A stretch of 7,724 bases of DNA. Source: a bacterium (GTDB lineage: Bacteria; Zixibacteria; MSB-5A5; GN15; FEB-12). The translations under genes and the position numbers were made by a program. This document shows, one piece after another, positions 1 to 4,666 of this stretch. Each line of letters begins with the position of its first letter. The first letter of the stretch is position 1. The stretch spans positions 1 to 7,724 of the forward strand of contig DAOWIM010000097.1 in the NCBI GenBank assembly GCA_030640905.1, written 5' to 3'. Under the pieces are notes generated by a model. It saw nothing but the letters and a program-made list of their open reading frames with translations, was not told the origin of the DNA and made no database searches.

Positions 1-40
1 ATTTTCCGACTGCTGTGCAACTCCGCTGGCCGTAGTTTGG

Positions 41-418
41 TTACCCTTTCCATAGTCCGTGAAGGTTACAATATTCGCGAGCACTTACATTGTCAGCCTC
101 GACCATGAATACGGCTTCGGGCGTGTCACCCGGATTCAAGAATTGATGGTACGCTTTGCCATCGGCCAGCAACTCGATCCACTCGATATAGTGTTTGTCT
201 TCCATCGGGTGAGCGACATCACCGACTTTCACTTTGTAGCCACCGTCAATTTTCTCAATGACCGGCACATGTTTCTCTGTAGCAGCATCGGTCTCGCCCT
301 CTTTCAAGAGCTTCATTTTCTGGCCGCAGCAAACCAGTGTGCCGGCGGCGGCATGAACCACCTCGACGATGTTACCGCATACACTGCACTTGTATACTTG
401 TAGTTTTTTCGTAGCCAT
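41..418 (-). CDS. dfx: Desulfoferrodoxin (superoxide reductase, two iron centres)
   Basis: A 125-residue cytoplasmic protein that reduces superoxide to hydrogen peroxide without making oxygen. The N-terminal desulforedoxin-like domain shows C11-x2-C14 and the adjacent pair C30-C31, the four ligands of the rubredoxin-like centre I. The catalytic centre II is complete: H50 in E-K-H-V-P (with the catalytic Glu48 and Lys49), H70, H76, C117 and H120 in C-N-L-H-G. Length is typical of two-iron desulfoferrodoxins. The start is supported by AAAGGAG about 8 bases upstream of the ATG. It is the last gene of the PerR-led operon, 65 bases after the ferritin-like gene. The peroxide it makes would be removed by the two peroxiredoxins encoded upstream. 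The electron donor (rubredoxin) is not in the window. No clear terminator is seen in the 40 bases after the stop. Confidence 0.97.
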   Translation of the reverse strand: MATKKLQVYKCSVCGNIVEVVHAAAGTLVCCGQKMKLLKEGETDAATEKHVPVIEKIDGGYKVKVGDVAHPMEDKHYIEWIELLADGKAYHQFLNPGDTPEAVFMVEADNVSAREYCNLHGLWKG

Positions 419-483
419 TTCATATCTCCTTTATTTCTTATCTTTTTTCCAACCCTGGCCTGTAGAGCCAGGAATCGTTGTTA

Positions 484-987
484 CTAATATTCCATGTTAA
501 ACTCTTGGAAATCAAAGAACGTACCGGTTTTGTTAAGATAGTCCAGTTCCGCTTGCACAATCGCTTCGTGCCCTTCTTCTATCTCCATGAAGGGCTGGAA
601 CAGGACACCATCCTCCCCGAGCTCCGCAACCATCTTTCGGTAGAAGTCCGAGGTTTCCTGTTCAAGCCGCAGAGCTTTCCGCAGCATCTCCCGTTCGGTG
701 CCGAAGTCTCGCTCCAAGAGGTGATCGTCCAGCTTCTTGACGCCTTCTTCGATGACTTCGCGGGCCGGAACGATCGTTTTCAGTTTCAAGCACGATACTT
801 TTCCCGTTTCCCGCCATTCGGCAAGACGCGCATTCAGATAGTCCAGATGACCCTGTTCTTCATCGCCGAGTGTTTTGAATACTCGGCGACCGGTCTCGTC
901 GGCTATGTTGTCAACATTGTCAAGATACACATCACGAACTTTGGTCTCGTAGTCTATTGCTGTCTTGATGGCTTCTTCAAAAGTCAT
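484..987 (-). CDS. Ferritin-like diiron protein (rubrerythrin-type fold, no rubredoxin domain)
   Basis: A 167-residue four-helix-bundle protein of the ferritin/rubrerythrin superfamily. Numbered from the ATG at 987, the diiron-type motifs are Glu14 in D-Y-E-T-K on helix A, E44-x2-H47 (E-E-Q-G-H) on helix B, L-E-Q-E-T around 109-111 on helix C, and E137-x2-H140 (I-E-E-G-H-E) on helix D. The rubredoxin domain of classical rubrerythrin (two CxxCG knuckles) is absent, so electrons must come from a partner, or it acts in iron handling. An upstream in-frame ATG at 999 is unlikely because the strong GGAGG lies inside the codons that would follow it; the ATG at 987 is 5 bases after that GGAGG. It ends in tandem stops TAG TAA. 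It sits between the selenoprotein peroxiredoxin and superoxide reductase. Exact activity (peroxide reduction or iron oxidation) is not decided by sequence. Confidence 0.88.
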   Translation of the reverse strand: MTFEEAIKTAIDYETKVRDVYLDNVDNIADETGRRVFKTLGDEEQGHLDYLNARLAEWRETGKVSCLKLKTIVPAREVIEEGVKKLDDHLLERDFGTEREMLRKALRLEQETSDFYRKMVAELGEDGVLFQPFMEIEEGHEAIVQAELDYLNKTGTFFDFQEFNMEY

Positions 988-992
988 TTCAT

Positions 993-997
993 CCTCC
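993..997 (-). promoter_or_regulatory. Ribosome binding site deciding the ferritin-like start
   Basis: GGAGG on the minus strand, 5 bases before the ATG at 987. It overlaps codons 1-3 of the longer reading frame starting at 999, so it argues for the shorter protein. A nine-codon mini-frame (ATG at 1013, residues MAKLLWRMK) runs across it and ends in a TGA that overlaps this ATG. That may couple translation or may be chance. Confidence 0.75.
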
Positions 998-1050
998 ATA
1001 ATAGTTTTGCCATATTCCTATTCTCTGAAACTGTTGTCCACTGGTTGAGA

Positions 1051-1761
1051 CTATTCGGGTTGCCACTCTTTCCAGACCTTTCCAACCAGATCCGGCCCGG
1101 GTTTCAAAGTTTTCTTGCCCGGTTCCCAGCCAGCAGGACACGCCTCAGCACCTTTTGTCTTTCTAACATGCTGGAAAGCGTGCACCTGGCGTATTGTTTC
1201 TTCGATCTTGCGACCAACAGGAGGCGTCATGACTTCCATTGCCTGAACCACACCGTCAGGATCGATTAAGAAACGTCCGCGAATATTAACGCCGTTCCCT
1301 TCATCATAGACACCGTAAACTTTGCCGAGATTACCCGCACCATCAGAAACCATAGGCCAGGGAATACCATCCTTAGTCATTTTGGAAAGCTCTTCCTCTT
1401 CCCAAATCTTATGCACGAATATGCTGTCAGTCGAGACCGATAGAACTTCAACACCGAGTTTGTGGAGCTCATCAATTTTGCCGGCGACCGCCGACAGTTC
1501 TGTCGGTCAGACGAAAGTGAAATCACCCGGATAGAAGCACAGTAGTACCCACTTCCCTGAGTAATCAGACAGCTTTATGTTTATGAACTTCCCTTTGTGA
1601 TACGCGGGAGCTTCAAAATCGGGGGCTTTTCCGCCCACTCTAACCATGACCATACTCTTTCCTCCTACTCTTGGATCGCTTTCAAGTCGATCCATATTTT
1701 CAGCAACCTCACCGATTACTGTTCCGGTGGGCTTGGCACATCCAACTGGTTCATCAGGCAT
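1051..1761 (-). CDS. prxU: Selenocysteine-containing peroxiredoxin (AhpC/Prx1 type), TGA read as Sec at residue 85
   Basis: A 236-residue thiol/selenol peroxidase that reduces hydrogen peroxide and organic hydroperoxides. The frame is continuous from the ATG at 1761 to the stop at 1051 except for one TGA (1509-1507). That TGA lies where the peroxidatic cysteine belongs: P78-x3-T82-x2-U85 followed by P-T-E. The sequence after the TGA is normal peroxiredoxin: S-V-S-T-D-S, the conserved arginine region R-G-R-F-L-I-D-P-D-G, and a resolving cysteine C208 in E-A-C-P-A-G-W. All active-site features of a 2-Cys enzyme are therefore intact and nothing suggests decay. A SECIS-like hairpin follows the TGA. 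An N-terminal extension of about 38 residues with a lone Cys8 precedes the usual V-G-G-K-A-P-D-F start. The start at 1761 is chosen because AGGAGG lies 5 bases upstream; a GTG at 1767 overlaps that site. The gene lies between a Cys-type paralogue and a ferritin-like gene. The alternative, a nonsense-mutated pseudogene, fits poorly. Confidence 0.93.
1479..1509 (-). promoter_or_regulatory. Bacterial SECIS element with the UGA selenocysteine codon
   Basis: UGA occupies 1509-1507. The stem-loop occupies 1496-1479, read on the minus strand as UGUCGGC, loop GGUC, GCCGGCA: seven pairs including one G-U. The loop starts 17 bases after the UGA and its first two bases are G. Known bacterial SECIS elements have a short stem, a guanine among the first two loop bases and a UGA-to-loop distance of about 16-37 bases, so this fits SelB recruitment. 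A competing hairpin, CCGACA-GAAC-UGUCGG, begins immediately after the UGA and shares bases with this stem, so the fold may switch. Confidence 0.82.
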
Positions 1762-1766
1762 AGACA

Positions 1767-1772
1767 CCTCCT
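1767..1772 (-). promoter_or_regulatory. Ribosome binding site of the selenoprotein peroxiredoxin
   Basis: A perfect AGGAGG, 5 bases before the ATG at 1761. It overlaps the GTG at 1767 that would add two residues, so it excludes that GTG as the start. The strength of this site suggests high translation despite the downstream UGA. Confidence 0.85.
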
Positions 1773-1953
1773 ATATGTTCAAGCAATGAAATAGTCGATT
1801 ACAACTTTCTGAATCAGTTTTGTCTCAGTAACCCTATCATCAGTTCTTTTCGATGATCTTGCCGGTTGAGACTACCAGAGTATCTCCAATCTCCTACCAG
1901 CATTTCGTGTTGTCAATTATCTTTTTCTGAATTTTCATGGTCGATAGCCGTCG
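1773..1953 (-). other. Gap between the two peroxiredoxin genes, with a short frame interrupted by TAG
   Basis: These 181 bases separate the Cys peroxiredoxin from the selenoprotein peroxiredoxin and are longer than other gaps in the operon. On the minus strand a frame from the ATG at 1938 reads 14 codons (ending N-T-K-C-W), meets TAG at 1896-1894, then reads 17 more protein-like codons (E-I-G-D-T-L-V-V...) to TGA at 1842-1840. No family is recognised. A TTGACA hexamer lies at about 1917-1912 but has no convincing -10 at the usual spacing. A weak hairpin ATCATC/GATGAT (about 1836-1857) has no T-tract, so it is not a clear terminator. A separate promoter or leader for the selenoprotein gene is possible but unproven. 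Confidence 0.35.
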
Positions 1954-2553
1954 TCAAGTGCTTACCTGGCTATGCTTGGCCAGGTACTCAGCCACACCCT
2001 CAGCCGTCGGTTTCATTGCGTCATCGCCTTCCCGCCAGTTGGCCGGGCAGACCTCGCCATGTTTCTCGGTGAACTGTAATGCATCAAGCATACGCAGCGC
2101 TTCCTCGACGTTCCGACCCAGACCAAGGTCATTGACCAACTGATGGCGGACAATGCCGTCCTTGTCAATCAGGAACAATCCGCGCAGAGCCACCGCATCG
2201 TTAACAAGAACGCCGTAGTCGCGGGAGATATTCTTGTTTAGGTCGGCGACCAGCGGGTACTTGACCTGACCAATACCGCCTTGGTCAACCGGGGTGTTTT
2301 TCCAGGCAAGATGGGTGAAATGCGAGTCAACCGAGACGCCGATCACTTCCGTGCTCTTGGCCTTGAATTTGTCAAGCGCCTTATCAAAGGCGATGATTTC
2401 CGAGGGACACACAAACGTGAAGTCCAGTGGGTAGAAAAACAGCACGACATGCTTGCCACGATAGTCTGAAAGTTTCAATTCCGAAAATGAATTGTCCCCC
2501 ATCACCGCCTGGGCAGCGAAATCCGGGGCTTCTTTGGTTACTAAGTTTGACAT
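1954..2553 (-). CDS. ahpC: AhpC-type typical 2-Cys peroxiredoxin
   Basis: A 199-residue cytoplasmic peroxidase that reduces hydrogen peroxide and alkyl hydroperoxides. The active site is P42-L-D-F-T46-F-V-C49-P with peroxidatic C49; the resolving cysteine is C169 in G-E-V-C-P-A-N-W. The conserved arginine is in R-G-L-F-L-I-D. A G-G-I-G motif near residue 110 resembles the GGLG of over-oxidation-sensitive peroxiredoxins, but the C-terminal YF motif is missing, so it is probably of the robust bacterial kind. The reading frame extends upstream into the regulator gene, but the true start is the ATG at 2553, which begins the typical M-S-N-L-V sequence and has AAAGGAG (2566-2560) 6 bases upstream. 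It begins 19 bases after the PerR stop and is surely co-transcribed. No ahpF lies nearby, so reduction is probably by a thioredoxin-type donor encoded elsewhere. Confidence 0.96.
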   Translation of the reverse strand: MSNLVTKEAPDFAAQAVMGDNSFSELKLSDYRGKHVVLFFYPLDFTFVCPSEIIAFDKALDKFKAKSTEVIGVSVDSHFTHLAWKNTPVDQGGIGQVKYPLVADLNKNISRDYGVLVNDAVALRGLFLIDKDGIVRHQLVNDLGLGRNVEEALRMLDALQFTEKHGEVCPANWREGDDAMKPTAEGVAEYLAKHSQVST

Positions 2554-2559
2554 CTTTTT

Positions 2560-2566
2560 CTCCTTT
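2560..2566 (-). promoter_or_regulatory. Ribosome binding site of the Cys peroxiredoxin
   Basis: AAAGGAG in the 19-base gap after the regulator stop, 6 bases before the ATG at 2553. It rules out the longer frame that starts at 2664 inside the regulator gene. Confidence 0.8.
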
Positions 2567-2572
2567 GGTATT

Positions 2573-2992
2573 CTATTTCGTTGTTTTTGCTGTCTGCTTT
2601 CTTGACTTGCATTTCCGACAAAGTCCATAGAACTCGATGCGATACCCGCGAATATCATAATCATCCAGGTTCATATGCCGTTGTTGCACAATATTCTGAG
2701 GAAGTTCGAATAGATCGTCGACCGCCCCACACTTGGTGCAACGAGCATGATGATGCGGCTTGGTCTCGCCATCAAAGCGCGCCTCCGAGCCACTCATATA
2801 GAGCTTCTGGATCGACTTATTTCCCGCCAGCAGTTCCAGATTACGGTAGACCGTCCCAAGGCTGATTTTCTTCAGGCGTTTCCGCACTTTCTGGTATAAC
2901 TCCGCTGCTGTTGGATGAGACTTCAGCTTCCGTAGCTCCTCCAGAATAACCTGGCGCTGCTTTGTGTTTCTCTGGTTTGGTGCAGTTTCCAT
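2573..2992 (-). CDS. perR: PerR-type Fur-family peroxide-sensing repressor
   Basis: A 139-residue metalloregulator. Residues 1-65 form the winged-helix DNA-binding domain (S-H-P-T-A-A-E-L-Y then I-S-L-G-T-V-Y-R-N-L). The structural zinc site is complete: C85-x2-C88 and C125-x2-C128. The regulatory metal ligands align with those of Bacillus subtilis PerR: H26, D74 (R-F-D), H80, H82 and D93. The Asp at the last position (Glu in Fur) and the histidine equivalent to PerR His37 favour a peroxide sensor whose iron-catalysed histidine oxidation releases DNA. It heads the operon of two peroxiredoxins, ferritin-like protein and superoxide reductase, the usual PerR regulon. The ATG at 2992 has GAGG 8 bases upstream. 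A palindromic element 20 bases upstream suggests autoregulation. Iron-responsive Fur or another family member is possible but less likely. Confidence 0.92.
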   Translation of the reverse strand: METAPNQRNTKQRQVILEELRKLKSHPTAAELYQKVRKRLKKISLGTVYRNLELLAGNKSIQKLYMSGSEARFDGETKPHHHARCTKCGAVDDLFELPQNIVQQRHMNLDDYDIRGYRIEFYGLCRKCKSRKQTAKTTK

Positions 2993-3012
2993 AATATATC
3001 CTCAAGTTCTTA

Positions 3013-3041
3013 TTATCCGTAACACGTATTATTACTGATAA
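3013..3041 (-). promoter_or_regulatory. Imperfect 29-bp palindrome upstream of perR, candidate PerR operator
   Basis: The outer arms are TTATC and GATAA, the inner arms GTAA and TTAC, and 10 of 14 base pairs match around a central A. It lies 21-49 bases upstream of the perR start, in AT-rich sequence where the promoter must sit. PerR boxes in Firmicutes are AT-rich inverted repeats (TTATAAT-N-ATTATAA type), so the TTAT...ATAA ends are compatible, but the site is longer and diverges in the centre. No confident -35/-10 pair was found. Confidence 0.5.
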
Positions 3042-3332
3042 GTTCACAAAGTTTATTATTTTTTTCGATACTGGAGAAACTTGAAATTAGATGATTTTGA
3101 TGCTCCCGACGGCACGGATGCGCGGGAGTGGCCAAAAAGGCCTTAGGTCGAGCGTGAAATCAGCATTCTACGAATGCGCAATATGCGGTTCTTCGAATCG
3201 AAGTACGCTTGCCATCCTGTCGAAATCTGCATATAGTACTGCTGAGGAATGGACAATGAAAACACGGCAGCTTCTCAAACAGAAGGAGTGAGCCTGTGAC
3301 TGCAGTTATATGCTAATGGCATAATCATTGTT
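3042..3332. other. Divergent intergenic region, no convincing gene
   Basis: Upstream of both perR (leftward) and the nuclease-like gene (rightward). It contains two hairpin-forming inverted repeats, CTCCCG/CGGGAG (3103-3108 with 3123-3128) and GGCC-AAAAA-GGCC (3130-3142), plus CTTCG-AAT-CGAAG near 3191-3203. None is followed by a T-tract. A 66-codon plus-strand frame (3091-3291) has a single C-x2-C and no good ribosome site. The octamer GGCATAAT occurs twice just before the nuclease-like gene. Confidence 0.4.
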
Positions 3333-3338
3333 AGGAGG
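3333..3338 (+). promoter_or_regulatory. Ribosome binding site of the nuclease-like gene
   Basis: AGGAGG, 4 bases before the ATG at 3343. It excludes the upstream in-frame TTG at 3328, which lies before it. Confidence 0.75.
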
Positions 3339-3342
3339 CATA

Positions 3343-3867
3343 ATGGGAAAAGGTAAATCACAATTCGTTGGTGCGGCGGGACAGTTTCACCTTTCGTATG
3401 GACTTGCTATGCGTGAGATTAATGTAGGCCTTACTCTGGGCAATGCGCCGAGTGTGGATGTTATGGCTTGTTCTCCTGATGGACTAACAACGCTGTCTAT
3501 CCAGGTGAAAACATCCAGAAATGCGTATCGACGAAAGAGGTACGGAAATGAAGGTTGGGAATGGGATGTCGGTGCTGGAGCTATTGATAAGTACAGTCCA
3601 TCACTCTGGTATGCATTCATCGACCTGCATGAAGAGAAGGACGGTAGCTGGGAGCCTGAGGTTTTCTTTGTGCCTTCCCGCTGGGTTGCTGAGTTCGTCA
3701 AGCCTGACTTTTCCAGATACCTGTACTTTCTGCCAAAGAGTGTCGAGGACTTGACGCGCGAAAGATGGGGTCTGGTGAAAGGGTTCTTGGCAAATGAACC
3801 GGAAGCCATAAAGTGGGCTGAAAGCTGGCCGGAGGACAAACTGGTGAAATGGGGAAAATCTTCCTAA
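3343..3867 (+). CDS. PD-(D/E)XK nuclease-like protein, function unknown
   Basis: A 174-residue soluble protein, the only plus-strand gene here. It carries the core of the PD-(D/E)XK fold. P36-S-V-D39 is followed after 14 residues by Q54-V-K56-T-S, so D39, Q54 and K56 would be the metal and catalytic residues, with Gln in place of the usual Asp/Glu. An N-terminal G-x2-G-Q (residues 10-14) matches the G-x2-G-E helix of related nucleases, again with Gln for Glu. The second half is rich in tryptophan and aromatic residues (for example W-Y-A-F-I-D-L-H, E-V-F-F-V-P-S-R-W) and continues the sheet. No partner methylase, toxin or phage gene is adjacent. The opposite orientation and neighbouring palindromic repeats suggest an acquired gene. 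It could be a restriction- or repair-type nuclease, or an inactive relative; the fold assignment is from motifs only. Confidence 0.7.
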   Translation: MGKGKSQFVGAAGQFHLSYGLAMREINVGLTLGNAPSVDVMACSPDGLTTLSIQVKTSRNAYRRKRYGNEGWEWDVGAGAIDKYSPSLWYAFIDLHEEKDGSWEPEVFFVPSRWVAEFVKPDFSRYLYFLPKSVEDLTRERWGLVKGFLANEPEAIKWAESWPEDKLVKWGKSS

Positions 3868-3902
3868 GGGCGTGTTGAAAAAGTCTCAATACATAGTTGC
3901 GG

Positions 3903-4003
3903 TAGGTCTTGCGAATCCGCGCAAGCGGATTTGTGTGACCTGCCGCCTCTGTTTAACATGTTACGTGTCAGGTCACAATCCGCCATAGGCGGATCAAGAC
4001 CCG
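3903..4003. repeat. Inverted pair of REP-like palindromic units (BIME-like)
   Basis: Unit A (3903-3942) has the hairpin AATCCGC-GCAA-GCGGATT at 3914-3931, preceded by TAGGTCTTG and followed by TGTGACCTG. Unit B (3969-4003) is a near copy in reverse orientation: CAGGTCACA (3969-3977), hairpin ATCCGCC-ATA-GGCGGAT (3978-3994), then CAAGACCCG. The flanks of the two hairpins are reverse complements of each other, including a perfect 9-bp match TGTGACCTG/CAGGTCACA. The spacer holds the palindrome AACATGTT (3955-3962). The arrangement resembles the paired REP units (BIMEs) of other bacteria. No transposase of the RAYT type is in the window. Confidence 0.75.
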
Positions 4004-4028
4004 ACACAACGGGGTACACAGGAGAGTA

Positions 4029-4054
4029 GCGCGGTCCGCCGAGGCGGACTGTGC
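4029..4054. repeat. Third GC-rich palindrome of the repeat cluster
   Basis: GTCCGCC-GA-GGCGGAC at 4034-4049, extended by GCGC (4029-4032) against GTGC (4051-4054). It has the same TCCGCC/GGCGGA core as units A and B but different flanks. The outer GGAG (4021-4024) and CTCC (4054-4057) could lengthen the hairpin. Confidence 0.65.
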
Positions 4055-4080
4055 TCCCGCGAACAAGTGTCAGGAGTGCA

Positions 4081-4094
4081 TCCGCCGCGGCGGA
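4081..4094. repeat. Fourth GC-rich palindrome of the repeat cluster
   Basis: TCCGCCGCGGCGGA is a perfect 14-bp palindrome with the same core. It is preceded by GTGTCAGG, as unit B is (GTGTCAGG near 3966-3972), so the two share a partial direct repeat. The rest of the gap up to the next gene holds only the small palindrome AAGCGCTT (4110-4117). Confidence 0.65.
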
Positions 4095-4126
4095 CTGACC
4101 TACGGGGTTAAGCGCTTGGACAGATC

Positions 4127-4342
4127 CTACTCAACCGAAGTCGTCACATCAAACAACGTCGGGGCGTAGCTGGCCCAGGTCGTGGGATCGATCTTGTAAT
4201 GATACTTGTGCCGACACTCGCCGCTGTTACATGTATGAGGCTTGCGCTTACCGGGATAATCAAACGCCTTCCCGCAAACCTCGCAGACAGACCGCTGCCA
4301 GCTAAGTTTGGGGAGGCTGAGTTTGGATCGTTCCTTAGACAT
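4127..4342 (-). CDS. Small four-cysteine zinc-ribbon protein, function unknown
   Basis: A 71-residue basic protein. C20-x2-C23-G and C38-x4-C43 with an intervening basic P-G-K-R-K-P-H stretch form a zinc-ribbon-like site; H36, H45 and H48 are nearby. The sequence C-E-V-C-G-K-A-F-D-Y resembles zinc-binding domains that read nucleic acid or damaged-protein substrates, but no named family is recognised. The ATG at 4342 is preferred over an in-frame TTG at 4360; neither has a good ribosome site, which lowers confidence. It lies downstream of the S4-domain gene on the same strand, 81 bases after its stop, and ends beside the palindromic repeat cluster. It may be the tail of that operon or an independent small gene. 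Conserved cysteine spacing is the main reason to believe it is real. Confidence 0.55.
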   Translation of the reverse strand: MSKERSKLSLPKLSWQRSVCEVCGKAFDYPGKRKPHTCNSGECRHKYHYKIDPTTWASYAPTLFDVTTSVE

Positions 4343-4423
4343 AGACCGACCATACGGCAAGCACGCCGCCGGAACAATTACTTTTCTTCGATATGAACAA
4401 AATGTGAAGAAGCGTGGAAATGG

Positions 4424-4666
4424 CTATTCTATTGCCTTGAAGTAGTTCTCTCGTTCAGGTTTTGGAACCGAGCCGGTGGGGATGTTCAGGATTTCGACTG
4501 TAAATCCGCGACTACCCTTGATCGCAACAATGTCGCCCACTTTCACTTGATAGGCTGGTTTAACTTTGCGACCGTTCACCTCGACCAGCCCGTTTCCGGC
4601 CAGCTCTTTGGCGATAGTGCGGCGCTTGACCACACCGACTGTTGAGAGATAGTCATCCAGTCGCAT
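4424..4666 (-). CDS. S4-domain RNA-binding protein, HslR/RqcP type
   Basis: An 80-residue protein consisting almost entirely of one S4 domain (residues 1-55): M-R-L-D-D-Y-L-S-T-V-G-V-V-K-R-R-T-I-A at the start, then G-L-V-E-V-N-G-R-K-V-K-P-A-Y-Q-V-K-V-G-D. Proteins of this size and pattern (HslR, RqcP) bind structured RNA on the large ribosomal subunit and act in rescue of stalled ribosomes and nascent-chain quality control. Its ATG overlaps the stop of the SurA-like gene (TAATG) and no good ribosome site precedes it, so translation probably depends on reinitiation. Co-expression with envelope-folding proteins links a cytosolic nascent-chain factor to secreted-protein folding; that link is inference. 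The family assignment is strong, the precise role less so. Confidence 0.88.
   Translation of the reverse strand: MRLDDYLSTVGVVKRRTIAKELAGNGLVEVNGRKVKPAYQVKVGDIVAIKGSRGFTVEILNIPTGSVPKPERENYFKAIE

Noticed and set aside
478..1269. A 263-codon plus-strand frame
   Set aside because: It is antisense to the ferritin-like and selenoprotein genes, which have clear family motifs.
1051..1416. A separate 121-residue C-terminal peroxiredoxin fragment gene
   Set aside because: It is the downstream part of the selenoprotein; the apparent start is an internal GTG valine codon and the frame continues upstream through the TGA.
1507..1767. The peroxiredoxin as a pseudogene truncated by a nonsense codon
   Set aside because: The only interruption is TGA exactly at the catalytic Cys, there is no frameshift, the downstream half is fully conserved and a SECIS-like hairpin follows.
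1836..1857. A rho-independent terminator between the two peroxiredoxin genes
   Set aside because: The ATCATC/GATGAT stem is short and AT-rich with a 10-base loop, and no T-tract follows on the minus strand.
3160..3215. A possible tRNA T-arm (TTCGAAT)
   Set aside because: The flanking bases form only three pairs and no acceptor stem, D-arm or anticodon arm can be drawn.
3091..3291. A 66-codon plus-strand frame with one C-x2-C (Y-E-C-A-I-C-G)
   Set aside because: No ribosome site, no recognisable domain, only one cysteine pair; it may be a remnant but cannot be supported as a gene.
3903..4094. A CRISPR array
   Set aside because: The repeated elements are irregularly spaced palindromes in both orientations with diverging flanks, not identical direct repeats with uniform spacers.
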